From: an uncultured Ruminiclostridium sp. | GTDB lineage: Bacteria; Bacillota; Clostridia; Oscillospirales; Ruminococcaceae | Direction of reading: 5' to 3' | NCBI GenBank assembly: GCA_905235805.1 | Contig: CAJOMV010000028.1 | Span: forward strand, 1 to 64,000 | Length of the DNA stretch: 64,000 bases | Part shown: in pieces, positions 26,953-35,825 of the stretch | Numbering within the stretch: position 1 is the first letter of the stretch | Layout: each line of letters begins with the position of its first letter | Position numbers and translations under genes: made by a program | The notes under the pieces: generated by a model | Seen by the model: only the letters and a program-made list of their open reading frames with translations | Database searches by the model: none | Told to the model about the DNA's origin: nothing

Positions 26953-27996
26953 ATGAGCGTTAAGATCCTGATAGTGGACGACAGCAGGGTAGAGCGGAAT
27001 TTCCTTGCGGGAATGCTGAAAAAGCTCGGAGCGGAGCCCATTACAACGGAAAGCTGCGACGAGGGAACGGAGGCTGCTTGTCTGGAAAGGTTTGACCTGC
27101 TGTTCATCGACTACTTCATGCCGGAGGCTGACGGAGTTCACACTCTCCGCGAGATACGGCAGAACGAAAGAAGTAAGAACGCCGATACCCCCGCGGTAGC
27201 TCTCGGGACATCTGACTCCGCGTCTGACAGTGATTTCTTTGCGGAGCACGGCTTTGTGAATTACATCGAAAAGCCGGTCGACCCCGATGTGCTCCACGCG
27301 GCGCTGATATTGTATCTCCCGGAGGAGAAGCGGCGTGAGATAGGAACGGCAGTGAGTGAAACTGAGAAGGAACAGACGAAGCTATCCGTGCTTCCGGAGT
27401 GGCTGGGCGAGCTGACCGAGCTCTCGACGGAGGACGGTATCAGAAACTGCGGCACTGAGGAGGATTACCTCGGCGCGCTGAAGATATTCCACCGCTCGAT
27501 AGAGTCGATGTCGGACGAGATAGAGGGGTATTACGACACCGGTGACCTGAAGAACTACACCATAAAGGTGCATGCCCTGAAAAGCTCGGCGAGGATAATC
27601 GGACTGTCGGAGCTGTCGGAGCTTGCAAAGCAGCTCGAAGCGGCAGGGGACAGGGAAGACACGCAGTTCATTGAGCAGAACACCGGGACGCTGCTGGAGC
27701 TGTACCGCGGATACAGGGAAAAGCTCTCGCGGTTGTCGGAGGATAACAAGGCGCGGAAAGCGGACAAGCCTCCCGCGGACAAGGACTTCCTCGACGACGC
27801 GTTTTCATCGCTGGACGACTTTGCGGGGCAGATGGACTACGATCTTGTGGAGATGGTGGTCGATTCGGTGCGTGAGTATTCGCTCGGTGAACGCGAGCAG
27901 GCGATATTTGACGAGATAGACGAGGCGTTCATGGAACTCGATTGGAACAGGATTAGAACAGCCGCGCGGAAATACTTTGAAGATAATGAAGAGTAA
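26953..27996 (+). CDS. Response regulator with REC and Hpt domains
   Basis: 347 residues, cytosolic. REC at 1 to about 125 has the acidic pair in ILIVDDSRVE and phospho-Asp53 (LLFIDYFMPEADG). An Hpt domain at about 148-265 has the active histidine in KVHALKSSARIIG (His207). A helical tail (about 275-347) shows no known domain. It follows the HD-GYP gene by 10 bp with its own GGGGTGAGG site. Its intact Hpt complements the Cys-substituted Hpt-like domain of the preceding protein, so it is a likely phosphotransfer hub between the kinase receiver and the other receivers (inference). Confidence 0.9.
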   Translation: MSVKILIVDDSRVERNFLAGMLKKLGAEPITTESCDEGTEAACLERFDLLFIDYFMPEADGVHTLREIRQNERSKNADTPAVALGTSDSASDSDFFAEHGFVNYIEKPVDPDVLHAALILYLPEEKRREIGTAVSETEKEQTKLSVLPEWLGELTELSTEDGIRNCGTEEDYLGALKIFHRSIESMSDEIEGYYDTGDLKNYTIKVHALKSSARIIGLSELSELAKQLEAAGDREDTQFIEQNTGTLLELYRGYREKLSRLSEDNKARKADKPPADKDFLDDAFSSLDDFAGQMDYDLVEMVVDSVREYSLGEREQAIFDEIDEAFMELDWNRIRTAARKYFEDNEE

Positions 27997-28014
27997 AGAA
28001 AGGAAAATTACACA

Positions 28015-28872
28015 ATGCTGAAAAATGTAATGATCATCAGTACTTCAGAGAGCTTTGCTATTAAATCCATGGAGCAGAAGCTTCTCGCCGTGGAGATCAG
28101 TGCCTATCAGGTAGTCGCAAGGATCGCCGATATCGGAAGCAATATCGAGCGCGCGGGGCTTATCGTTCTCTATCTCGACGAGCGCATGGCGGCAATGACC
28201 GCGTCGCTCCAGAATATGCTTTCGTATCTCAACGACAAAATGTATGAGTCTAACAAAATGCTCATCATCATAGCCAAACGCAAGGACTACGAGACGGCTA
28301 TGCGCTACATCTCCGAGGACTTTGTGCTCCAGTTCTTTGATCGTCCGATGAACCTTGACGCGTTCGTCCAGACAGTGTTTGAGTATATGAACGAGGGCGA
28401 GAAGAGCATGGAGGAGGTCAAGGCGGACATCAAGAAGGAGAATGAGGAGGCCGCCGCAGCCCAGCAGCAGAAGCGAAAGTTCACCGATGAGATGGTGGTG
28501 GTCAAGAAAAAGAAGATACTGCTGGTCGATGACGATGCCTCATACCTGCGTATCATCAGAAACTGGCTCAAGGACGGCTATGAGGTCGGCGTTGCAAGCT
28601 CGGGGCTGCAGGCGATAATGTGGCTGGCGAGAAATGAGGTGGATCTGATACTGCTCGACTATAAAATGCCGGTAGCGTCCGGGGCGCAGATCTATGCTAT
28701 GCTCAAGAATGATTCCCAGACTCAGAATATCCCGGTGTTCTTCCTTACCGGAAACAGTGAACGTGAGAGCGTCCTCGAGATCCTGAAGCTCAACCCCGAG
28801 GGATATCTGCTCAAGACCTTCGACAGAAAGGCACTTCTCACAAGACTTGAAGAATTCTTTGAATTCCGTTAG
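28015..28872 (+). CDS. Response regulator: REC-like N-terminus, coiled linker, C-terminal REC
   Basis: 285 residues. The N-terminal 125 residues look like a receiver fold that has lost the acidic pair (IISTSES in its place), though an Asp remains in LYLDERM. A charged helical linker (about 126-165) leads to a normal REC domain with ILLVDDDASY, phospho-Asp215 (LILLDYKMP) and the Lys in LLKTFD. No DNA-binding or enzymatic output domain is present, so output would be through protein contacts or it is a phosphate sink. AAAGGAAAA precedes ATG 28015. It is the last gene of the operon; a 97-bp gap and the carB promoter follow. Confidence 0.88.
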   Translation: MLKNVMIISTSESFAIKSMEQKLLAVEISAYQVVARIADIGSNIERAGLIVLYLDERMAAMTASLQNMLSYLNDKMYESNKMLIIIAKRKDYETAMRYISEDFVLQFFDRPMNLDAFVQTVFEYMNEGEKSMEEVKADIKKENEEAAAAQQQKRKFTDEMVVVKKKKILLVDDDASYLRIIRNWLKDGYEVGVASSGLQAIMWLARNEVDLILLDYKMPVASGAQIYAMLKNDSQTQNIPVFFLTGNSERESVLEILKLNPEGYLLKTFDRKALLTRLEEFFEFR

Positions 28873-28969
28873 AGCGCGGCTCCGTTGTATCGGCACGATA
28901 TGGCGGAGCTGTTCATGTTTCCGCGTTTTATAGAACAGTATATTTTTTGAATTTTCATGCAGAAAAATA

Positions 28970-28998
28970 TTGAAATTTAGTCAGAAATATGATATAAT
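28970..28998 (+). promoter_or_regulatory. carB promoter
   Basis: TTGAAA (28970-28975), 17 bp, TATAAT (28993-28998). The leader to ATG 29030 is only about 25 nt, too short for a pyrimidine attenuator. The gap 28873-28969 holds no clear terminator. Confidence 0.8.
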
Positions 28999-29029
28999 AT
29001 ATCGATATGTAAAACAGGGGGAATTGCTT

Positions 29030-32000
29030 ATGCCAAAAAGACAGGACATCAACAAAATAATGATAATCGGCTCAGGTCCCATTATCATCGGACAGGCGTG
29101 CGAATTCGACTATTCGGGCACACAGGCTTGCAAAGCGCTCCGCAAGCTCGGGTATGAGATAGTGCTCGTCAACTCCAATCCCGCTACTATAATGACCGAC
29201 CCCGATGTAGCCGATATAACCTACATCGAGCCGCTCAATCTTGACAGACTTACCCAGATAATCGAGAAGGAGCGTCCCGACGCCCTGCTGCCGAACCTCG
29301 GCGGTCAGTCGGGTCTGAACCTGTGCTCCGAGCTCTCCAAGGCAGGTGTGCTCGATAAGTACGACGTAAAGGTCATCGGCGTACAGGTCGACGCTATAGA
29401 GCGCGGTGAGGACAGAATAGAGTTCAAGCACACAATGCAGAAGCTCGGTATCGAAATGCCCCGCAGTGAGGTGGCATATTCGGTGGAGGAGGCTGTCGGC
29501 ATTGCCGAAAAGCTGAAATACCCCGTGGTGCTTCGTCCCGCTTATACCATGGGCGGCGCGGGCGGCGGACTCGTGTACAATGTCGAGGAGCTCAAGGTAG
29601 TATGCGCCCGCGGCTTGCAGGCAAGCCTTGTGGGACAGGTGCTGGTGGAGGAGTCCATAAGCGGCTGGGAGGAGCTGGAGCTCGAGGTCGTCCGCGACGC
29701 TGACGACAACGTCATCACTGTATGCTTCATCGAGAATATCGACCCCATAGGCGTGCATACAGGCGACTCGTTCTGCTCGGCACCCATGCTCACCATTTCC
29801 GAAGATGTCCAGAAGAAAATGCAGGAGTATTCCTATAAGATAGTACGCGCTGTCGGTGTCATCGGCGGCTGCAACTGCCAGTTTGCGCACGACCCCGTGT
29901 CCGGCAGGATAGTGGTCATCGAGATAAATCCCCGTACCTCCCGTTCGTCGGCTCTCGCCTCCAAGGCTACAGGCTTCCCGATAGCGCTTGTTTCTGCAAT
30001 GCTCGCCTGCGGTCTTACGCTTAAGGACATTCCCTGCGGCAAGTACGGAACGCTCGATAAATACACCCCCGGCGGAGACTATGTAGTTATCAAGTTCGCT
30101 CGCTGGGCATTCGAGAAGTTCAAGGGCGCCGAGGACAAGCTCGGCACGCAGATGCGCGCCGTAGGCGAGGTCATGAGCATAGGCAAGACCTACAAGGAAG
30201 CGTTCCAGAAGGCTATCCGCAGCCTCGAGACAGGAAGATACGGTCTCGGCTGGGCGAAGAACTTCCATGACCTTACAAAGGAAGAGCTGCTGCAGAAGCT
30301 GACATACCCCACCAGCGAACGGCAGTTCGTTATATATGAAGCACTCCGCAAGGGGGCGGATATCGAGGAGATATACCGCCTCACGAAGATAAAGCACTGG
30401 TTCCTCGAGCAGATGAAGGAGCTTGTTGACGAGGAAGAGCAGTTATTAAAGGGGAAGGGCAGTCTCCCGTCTCCCGAAGCACTGAAGCAGGCTAAGCTCG
30501 ACGGCTTCAGTGACCGTTACCTCTCGCAGCTTCTCGGCATCTCCGAGGAGTCTATCCGCAATGAGCGCTATAAGCTCGGCATCAAGGAAGCGTGGGAGGG
30601 CGTCCACGTCAGCGGTACCGAAAATTCCGCATACTACTACTCCACCTATCATCTTGAAAAGGACGAGAGCCCGGTAAACACCGACAAGCCGAAGATCATG
30701 ATACTCGGCGGCGGTCCGAACAGGATAGGGCAGGGCATAGAGTTCGACTACTGCTGTGTTCACGCGGCGCTTGCTCTGAAAAAGCTGGGCTTTGAGTCCA
30801 TTATCGTAAACTGCAACCCCGAGACAGTCTCCACAGACTACGATACCTCGGACAAGCTGTATTTCGAGCCTCTGACGCTTGAAGATGTGCTCGCTATATA
30901 TGAGAAGGAAAAGCCCGTCGGCGTGATAGCGCAGTTCGGCGGACAGACACCTCTCAATCTCGCGGCAGACCTGAAAAAGTACGGTGTGAATATCCTCGGC
31001 ACTTCTCCCGAGACCATCGACCTTGCCGAAGACCGCGACCACTTCCGCGCGATGATGGACAGGCTCGGTATACCCATGCCCGAGTCCGGAATGGCTGTAA
31101 ATGTGGACGAGGCTCTCGAGATAGCCAACAAGATAGGCTACCCGGTTATGGTACGCCCGTCCTATGTCCTCGGCGGCAGAGGAATGGAGGTCGTTCACGA
31201 TGACGAAATGATGAGGGTATATATGTCCGCGGCGGTAGGCGTTACCCCCGACAGACCGATACTGATAGACCGCTTCCTCCACAATGCTACCGAGTGCGAG
31301 GCTGATGCGATATCCGACGGAAAGAACTGCTTCGTTCCCGCCGTTATGGAGCACATTGAGCTTGCGGGCGTCCATTCCGGCGACTCGGCGTGCATACTGC
31401 CGTCCAAGAATTTAAGCGCGAAGCACGTTGAGACGATAAAGGAATACACCAGAAAGATAGCCGTGGAGATGAATGTCTGCGGACTTATGAATATGCAGTA
31501 CGCGATAGAGGACGACACCGTATATGTCCTCGAAGCCAACCCCCGTGCTTCGAGAACAGTCCCGCTGGTATCGAAGGTGTGCAGCATAAACATGGTGCGC
31601 ATAGCTACCGAGATAATGACCTCGGAGTTTACGAAGAGACCTTCTCCCGTACCGGAGCTGCATGACCGTGTTATCCCTCATTACGGGGTCAAGGAAGCTG
31701 TGTTCCCGTTCAATATGTTCCAGGAGGTAGACCCGCTTCTCGGACCGGAGATGAGATCTACCGGCGAGGTCCTGGGAATATCCCATTCCTTCGGTGAAGC
31801 CTACTACAAGGCGGAGGAAGCTACACAGACCAAGCTGCCCTCCGAGGGAACGGTACTGCTGAGCGTATGCGACCGCGACAAGCCGGAGCTTCTCGAGATA
31901 GCGAAGGCGTTCTCCGATCTCGGCTTTAAGATACTCGCGACCGGCAGATCCTACGAGATGATCGTTGAAGCGGGCATAAAAGCGGAGCGTGTGAACAAGC

Positions 32001-32251
32001 TGTACGAGGGCAGACCGAACATCACGGACTGCATCACAAACGGCGAGATACAGCTGATAATCAACACCCCGGCAGGCAAAACAAGCGTCCACAACGACAG
32101 CTATATCCGTCAGTACGCGATAAAGCACAGAGTACCCTACATCACCACAATGGCTGCCGCAAAGGCAAGCGCCGAGGGTATCAGAGCGGTGCGTGAGAAC
32201 GGCTGTATCGGTGTGAAGTCGCTCCAGGAATACCACGCGGAGATAAAATAA
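29030..32251 (+). CDS. carB: Carbamoyl-phosphate synthase large subunit
   Basis: 1073 residues, the full bacterial length. It makes carbamoyl phosphate from bicarbonate, glutamine-derived ammonia and two ATP, for pyrimidines and arginine. Two homologous ATP-grasp halves are visible (IIGSGPIIIGQACEFDYSG at the start; ILGGGPNRIGQGIEFDY at about 562), plus a C-terminal MGS-like allosteric domain (about 940-1073, with KILATG and NTPAGK). ATG 29030 follows GGGGGAA and agrees with the usual MPKR start; an in-frame TTG at 28970 lies within the promoter. carA is not next to it, so the small subunit must be encoded elsewhere. Confidence 0.97.
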   Translation: MPKRQDINKIMIIGSGPIIIGQACEFDYSGTQACKALRKLGYEIVLVNSNPATIMTDPDVADITYIEPLNLDRLTQIIEKERPDALLPNLGGQSGLNLCSELSKAGVLDKYDVKVIGVQVDAIERGEDRIEFKHTMQKLGIEMPRSEVAYSVEEAVGIAEKLKYPVVLRPAYTMGGAGGGLVYNVEELKVVCARGLQASLVGQVLVEESISGWEELELEVVRDADDNVITVCFIENIDPIGVHTGDSFCSAPMLTISEDVQKKMQEYSYKIVRAVGVIGGCNCQFAHDPVSGRIVVIEINPRTSRSSALASKATGFPIALVSAMLACGLTLKDIPCGKYGTLDKYTPGGDYVVIKFARWAFEKFKGAEDKLGTQMRAVGEVMSIGKTYKEAFQKAIRSLETGRYGLGWAKNFHDLTKEELLQKLTYPTSERQFVIYEALRKGADIEEIYRLTKIKHWFLEQMKELVDEEEQLLKGKGSLPSPEALKQAKLDGFSDRYLSQLLGISEESIRNERYKLGIKEAWEGVHVSGTENSAYYYSTYHLEKDESPVNTDKPKIMILGGGPNRIGQGIEFDYCCVHAALALKKLGFESIIVNCNPETVSTDYDTSDKLYFEPLTLEDVLAIYEKEKPVGVIAQFGGQTPLNLAADLKKYGVNILGTSPETIDLAEDRDHFRAMMDRLGIPMPESGMAVNVDEALEIANKIGYPVMVRPSYVLGGRGMEVVHDDEMMRVYMSAAVGVTPDRPILIDRFLHNATECEADAISDGKNCFVPAVMEHIELAGVHSGDSACILPSKNLSAKHVETIKEYTRKIAVEMNVCGLMNMQYAIEDDTVYVLEANPRASRTVPLVSKVCSINMVRIATEIMTSEFTKRPSPVPELHDRVIPHYGVKEAVFPFNMFQEVDPLLGPEMRSTGEVLGISHSFGEAYYKAEEATQTKLPSEGTVLLSVCDRDKPELLEIAKAFSDLGFKILATGRSYEMIVEAGIKAERVNKLYEGRPNITDCITNGEIQLIINTPAGKTSVHNDSYIRQYAIKHRVPYITTMAAAKASAEGIRAVRENGCIGVKSLQEYHAEIK

Positions 32252-32273
32252 AGCAGAATTTAAGTAAAACAAT

Positions 32274-32306
32274 AACCCCTGTCTGATAAATAATCAGACA
32301 GGGGTT
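32274..32306. terminator. Bidirectional terminator after carB
   Basis: AACCCCTGTCTGAT (32274-32287), AAATA loop, ATCAGACAGGGGTT (32293-32306): a 14-bp perfect stem with TAT/U-rich flanks on both strands, serving carB and the convergent GNAT gene. Confidence 0.92.
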
Positions 32307-32347
32307 TATCTTTATGTATCGGTTACTTTAATGCTTTTTATGGTCAT

Positions 32348-33031
32348 TTACCACAACAATTCAATTTCTTTCAGTAAATATGAATGTTCCTGTAAATAAT
32401 GTGACTCCTCAAGCGTCAGAACAGCAAACGGATTTGGTATATTGTCCTGTTCATGCGGAGGGTCAGACTCTAATTCTCTGCTTTTAGCCCGTTCAGCTAT
32501 GACCTTGTCAACTATCGCTTGTTCTTTTTCAGTCAGCAATGATACCACTCCTTTACCTGCTTCTGAACGGATAACATATTTCATATTATGAAATCTTGAT
32601 CTTACATCTTCAAATCCGACAGACTTATAAAGTTCATACCCCGCGTCTGTCGCTTTAAGCTCCACAAAGTCGAGCCCCAGCTCCTCCGCCTCATTGAGAA
32701 GCATTTTCAGCAGTTTTCCCGCGATGCCTCTTCTTCTGAACTCCTTTTTGGTATAGACATTCATCACGGTACCTGTTCTGCCGCTGATAAACGAAGGATT
32801 CGGCGGCTTTTCGGAAACATACAGAAAACAGCAGCTTATTATCACGCCGTTATCCCTGCATGTGAATACAAACAGATCTTTGTTCAGATGTTTTCTGAAA
32901 TAATCGGGCAGATCATGTGCGAGCTTGTCCGATAAATCTGTGGGGAGCTCTCCATAGTCCTCACGCAGGTATCCGAGCCTTGATCCCGTCAGTGCCGCAA
33001 TATCGTACATGCCGGCTTTATCAAATATCAT
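32348..33031 (-). CDS. GNAT-family acetyltransferase
   Basis: 227 residues. The acetyl-CoA-binding region VMNVYTKKEFRRRGIAGKLLKMLL (residues about 88-112, with the RRxGxA turn) and the C-terminal GYELYKSVGFE are typical of GNAT N-acetyltransferases. After about residue 150 there is an extra tail of 75 residues with no recognised domain. The substrate is unknown. It is the last gene on this minus-strand run, 32 bp after a short GNAT-like gene, and ends at the carB terminator. Lower GC than its neighbours by eye. Confidence 0.85.
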   Translation of the reverse strand: MIFDKAGMYDIAALTGSRLGYLREDYGELPTDLSDKLAHDLPDYFRKHLNKDLFVFTCRDNGVIISCCFLYVSEKPPNPSFISGRTGTVMNVYTKKEFRRRGIAGKLLKMLLNEAEELGLDFVELKATDAGYELYKSVGFEDVRSRFHNMKYVIRSEAGKGVVSLLTEKEQAIVDKVIAERAKSRELESDPPHEQDNIPNPFAVLTLEESHYLQEHSYLLKEIELLW

Positions 33032-33063
33032 TTCCTATTACACCGCGCTTTTTGCTATGTATG

Positions 33064-33402
33064 TCATTTATTTTCCGACTCGCAGCCTCTTGAAAAGAAT
33101 TCCGAAATACTTTCAAGCACCCTGCTTTCGTCGGTGATGAAGCCGAAGCCTTTCAGCCTGCGAAGCTGTCTTTCGTCGCTTATATTGAATATCGCCTTGT
33201 CGATGCCTCTTGTCACCGCATACGCGAGCACCGAGCGTACAAGTCCGTCATAGTACAGCTCCACCTCACTGTCGAGCGCGGTTATCATCAGGTCGCCGTC
33301 GCCCGTGAGCACAGCCGTAATGCCGCCGACACGCCTGTCCTCGTCCTTCATTACATAAACGAGCTTGTCGGCGATCTCGGGGTCTCTCAATATCGTTATC
33401 AT
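33064..33402 (-). CDS. Small GNAT-like protein of unknown function
   Basis: 112 residues. It reads like the C-terminal strands of a GNAT fold: a central YYDGLVRSVLAYAVTRGI helix and a C-terminal LRRLKGFGFI resembling the usual YxxxGF(E) end. The acetyl-CoA loop (RxxGxG/A) is missing, so catalysis is doubtful. Its ATG overlaps the rluB stop by 4 bp (ATGA), which supports a real, coupled gene. It may be a regulatory or orphaned half-domain. Confidence 0.6.
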   Translation of the reverse strand: MITILRDPEIADKLVYVMKDEDRRVGGITAVLTGDGDLMITALDSEVELYYDGLVRSVLAYAVTRGIDKAIFNISDERQLRRLKGFGFITDESRVLESISEFFSRGCESENK

Positions 33403-34166
33403 CTGTGTTTACCTCCTTTTTTCCTGTTCGGTGAAGAAGAGCTGCCCACAGCGCTGCGAAGAGTGCGGAGCTCCTGCTCGGTCAGGTCTGCGTATGTGCC
33501 GGGTCGCAGCATACCGAGCTTTACACCTCCGACGGAGGTACGGCGCAGCCGCTTTACGGTAAGCCCGACAGCCTCGCACATACGGCGTATCTGTCTGTTC
33601 TTTCCCTCATATATGACAAATTCAAGCACAGTACGTTCCGCGTCATTCGTTTTCACGGTGACAACGCATGGCGCCGTTACAACATTCTCTTCTATCTCGA
33701 CGCCCGCCATGAGCCGGTTTATCATATCCTCGGTGACCTTCTCCGCGACTGTCACGCGGTAGGTTTTGGATATATGCTTTTTCGGGTGCATTATATCGTT
33801 AGCGAGACTGCCGTCGTTCGTCAGCAGCAGCAGCCCCTCGGAATTCTTGTCGAGCCGTCCTATGGGATACACTCTCTCGTCTATCCCCCCCAGCAGCTCG
33901 GTGACGCTTTTTCTTCCGAGCTCGTCCGACATTGTGGTGACGTACCCGCGGGGCTTATACAGCTTTATGTAGCGCAGAGTATTCGGCTCCGCGCTTATTT
34001 TTTCGCCGCACACCGTGATGAGGTCATTTCGCGGGTCGGCTTTGTCGCCGAGCTTAACGGGATGCCCGTTGAGTTTCACCTCGCCGTCCGCGATGAGCTG
34101 CTCGGCTCTGCGGCGTGAGCAGTAACCGCTGTCTGCTATGATTTTCTGAATTCTGATAAGTTCCAT
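33399..34166 (-). CDS. rluB: Pseudouridine synthase of the RsuA/RluB family
   Basis: 255 residues: an N-terminal S4 RNA-binding domain (about 1-60, with RIQKIIADSGYCSRRRAEQLI) and a catalytic domain with YKPRGYVTT, the active-site Asp in GRLDKNSEGLLLLTNDG and GKNRQIRRM. RluB makes pseudouridine in helix 93 of 23S rRNA; RsuA and RluE/F are less likely given the context. The position after scpAB-ytfIJ-dac is the conserved Firmicutes arrangement in which this gene is called rluB. It starts 10 bp after the carboxypeptidase gene. Confidence 0.92.
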   Translation of the reverse strand: MELIRIQKIIADSGYCSRRRAEQLIADGEVKLNGHPVKLGDKADPRNDLITVCGEKISAEPNTLRYIKLYKPRGYVTTMSDELGRKSVTELLGGIDERVYPIGRLDKNSEGLLLLTNDGSLANDIMHPKKHISKTYRVTVAEKVTEDMINRLMAGVEIEENVVTAPCVVTVKTNDAERTVLEFVIYEGKNRQIRRMCEAVGLTVKRLRRTSVGGVKLGMLRPGTYADLTEQELRTLRSAVGSSSSPNRKKGGKHR

Positions 34167-34176
34167 ATCAATTCCG

Positions 34177-35322
34177 TCAATTTCTGTTGAAGGAGGCGAT
34201 GAGACCTCCGTTCAGTAAGTTCTTCAGCCAGTCAAAAACACCCTTGCTGGGCTCTGTTCGGGAAACATTCTCAGAAGCCACCAGCGCGACCTTCCTGAAC
34301 AGCTTCCCGTCAAGGAAGATATCCGCCTGTCCGAGAGCGTCTCCCTCATTTATTTCAGCGTACACGAATCGCGGTACGCTGTATTTCACCGAGATCCTGC
34401 GCGTCTCGTCCGCCGTCATGCCCAGCGTGACCTTTTCAGCGGGTACAAGAGGCACCGAGCCTGTATTGCCGCCCACTACCTCCGCCGCAAATGAGTTCAG
34501 CCTGATATCGTATGCCTTCATCTCGGAGAACGCGCTGTCCAGCAGCTTTGTGTGGTCGTCCCAGTCGTCGGGCGCATTCAGCGTTACCGCGATAAGGGTG
34601 CAGCCGTTTCGTTCCGCCGCCGAAACAAGACATCTTCGGGCATTGTCCGTAAACCCTGTTTTGACACCGATGCAGCCCTCATACATATCGAGCAGCTTAT
34701 TCGAGTTGAACAGGGTGCGCTTTTCCTGCGGATTACCGAATTCCGTCTCCGCCGACTTCATACCGCACATCTCGCGAAAATCCGTGTTTTTCAGAGCCTC
34801 CCGCGTCAGCAGCGCCATATCGTAGGCGGTGGAGTAATGCCCGTCCGCGTCCAGCCCGGAGGGATTGACGAAGTGCGTGTCGCTCATGCCTATCTGCGCG
34901 GCTCGCCGGTTCATCATATCCGCGAAGGCTCCCATGCTTCCCGCCACATTCACCGCGGCGGCGTTTGCAGCGTCATTCCCGGAGGGGAGCAGCATACCGA
35001 GGCAGAGTGCTCTTCTTGTGACGATATCACCCTCCGTGAGTCCCATGGAGGTGCCCTCCACGCGTATGGCTGTCCTGTCCGCGACGAAGAGCCTGTCGGG
35101 GTCTCCCGCTTCTATGGTGAGCAGGGCGGTCATTATCTTGGTCGTGCTGGCTATGGCGTGCTTCCTGTGAGCGTTCTTCTCATAGAGCACGGTACCGGTC
35201 TGCGCGTTCATCACGACGGCGCATTCCGCGGAGATGTCGATATCCGCAGGTACTGCGCCTGCGGAAGTATTCAGAAAAAGCAGCGATACGGCGAGTGCCG
35301 TGATAACAGAAATAATTTTCAT
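34177..35322 (-). CDS. D-alanyl-D-alanine carboxypeptidase (serine type, S11)
   Basis: 381 residues. A signal peptide (1 to about 23) is followed by the penicillin-binding fold with SxxK in ASTTKIMTALL, SGN in LLPSGNDAAN and KTG in VKTGFTDNARR. A C-terminal domain and an amphipathic end (FDWLKNLLNGG) for membrane attachment follow. It trims pentapeptides of peptidoglycan by releasing the terminal D-Ala. It corresponds to the DacF/DacB-type enzyme found in this sporulation-linked cluster, and a role in spore cortex is possible but not shown by sequence. 67 bp after ytfJ. Confidence 0.94.
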   Translation of the reverse strand: MKIISVITALAVSLLFLNTSAGAVPADIDISAECAVVMNAQTGTVLYEKNAHRKHAIASTTKIMTALLTIEAGDPDRLFVADRTAIRVEGTSMGLTEGDIVTRRALCLGMLLPSGNDAANAAAVNVAGSMGAFADMMNRRAAQIGMSDTHFVNPSGLDADGHYSTAYDMALLTREALKNTDFREMCGMKSAETEFGNPQEKRTLFNSNKLLDMYEGCIGVKTGFTDNARRCLVSAAERNGCTLIAVTLNAPDDWDDHTKLLDSAFSEMKAYDIRLNSFAAEVVGGNTGSVPLVPAEKVTLGMTADETRRISVKYSVPRFVYAEINEGDALGQADIFLDGKLFRKVALVASENVSRTEPSKGVFDWLKNLLNGGLIASFNRN

Positions 35323-35389
35323 TCAGTATGTTCACCTCGGGGATATTCTTTACCGTATCGGCTCCGAATATTCGGGTCAGCATACAAAA

Positions 35390-35806
35390 TTATTCCGCGT
35401 CGGTATCCTCTTTCTCTGTTGTCTCCTCGGAAGCCTCGTCGCCCTTCTTGCCGAACATGCCCTTCAGCTTGTTTATCAGCTCGGGAGCGCTGTCTATGAT
35501 ACCCTCGATAGGGCTGCTCTTGCCGCCGAGCTCGAGTATCTTGGAGTCGCCCTCCTTGTTTATCACGATGAAAGCCTGCGGCTTTATGGTGATACCTGCG
35601 CCCGCGCCGCCCGCGAAAACGTCCTTGGAGACATTTGCGGGGATATCCGAGCCGCCGGACACGAAGCCGAACGACACCTTCGATATCGGGATAATGGTAG
35701 TCCCGTCGGGGGAGGTGATAGGGTTCCCGATGATGGTGTTGACATCAACCAGGTCGCGTATTTTCTCCATCGAGGTGTTCATAAGTCCTTCAAGATGCTG
35801 TGCCAT
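35390..35806 (-). CDS. ytfJ: GerW/YtfJ-family sporulation protein
   Basis: 138 residues. Family hallmarks are NTIIGNPITSPDGTTIIPISKVSFGF and the glycine-rich GGAGAGITIKPQAF followed by a hydrophobic strand. In Bacillus the family member is made in the spore and affects germination (GerW). An acidic, disordered C-terminus (EASEETTEKEDTDAE) follows a predicted helix. It sits directly after the DUF2953 gene, the same pairing as ytfI-ytfJ in Bacillus. Good evidence that the organism is or was a spore former. Confidence 0.93.
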   Translation of the reverse strand: MAQHLEGLMNTSMEKIRDLVDVNTIIGNPITSPDGTTIIPISKVSFGFVSGGSDIPANVSKDVFAGGAGAGITIKPQAFIVINKEGDSKILELGGKSSPIEGIIDSAPELINKLKGMFGKKGDEASEETTEKEDTDAE

Positions 35807-35825
35807 AATAGTCCTCCTGAATATG

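Noticed and set aside
28873-29029. Pyrimidine attenuator or riboswitch upstream of carB
   Set aside because: The promoter leaves only about 25 nt of leader; no antiterminator or U-tract hairpin fits.
29072-30397. 441-residue minus-strand ORF opposite carB
   Set aside because: Shadow of carB, with typical reverse-frame composition.
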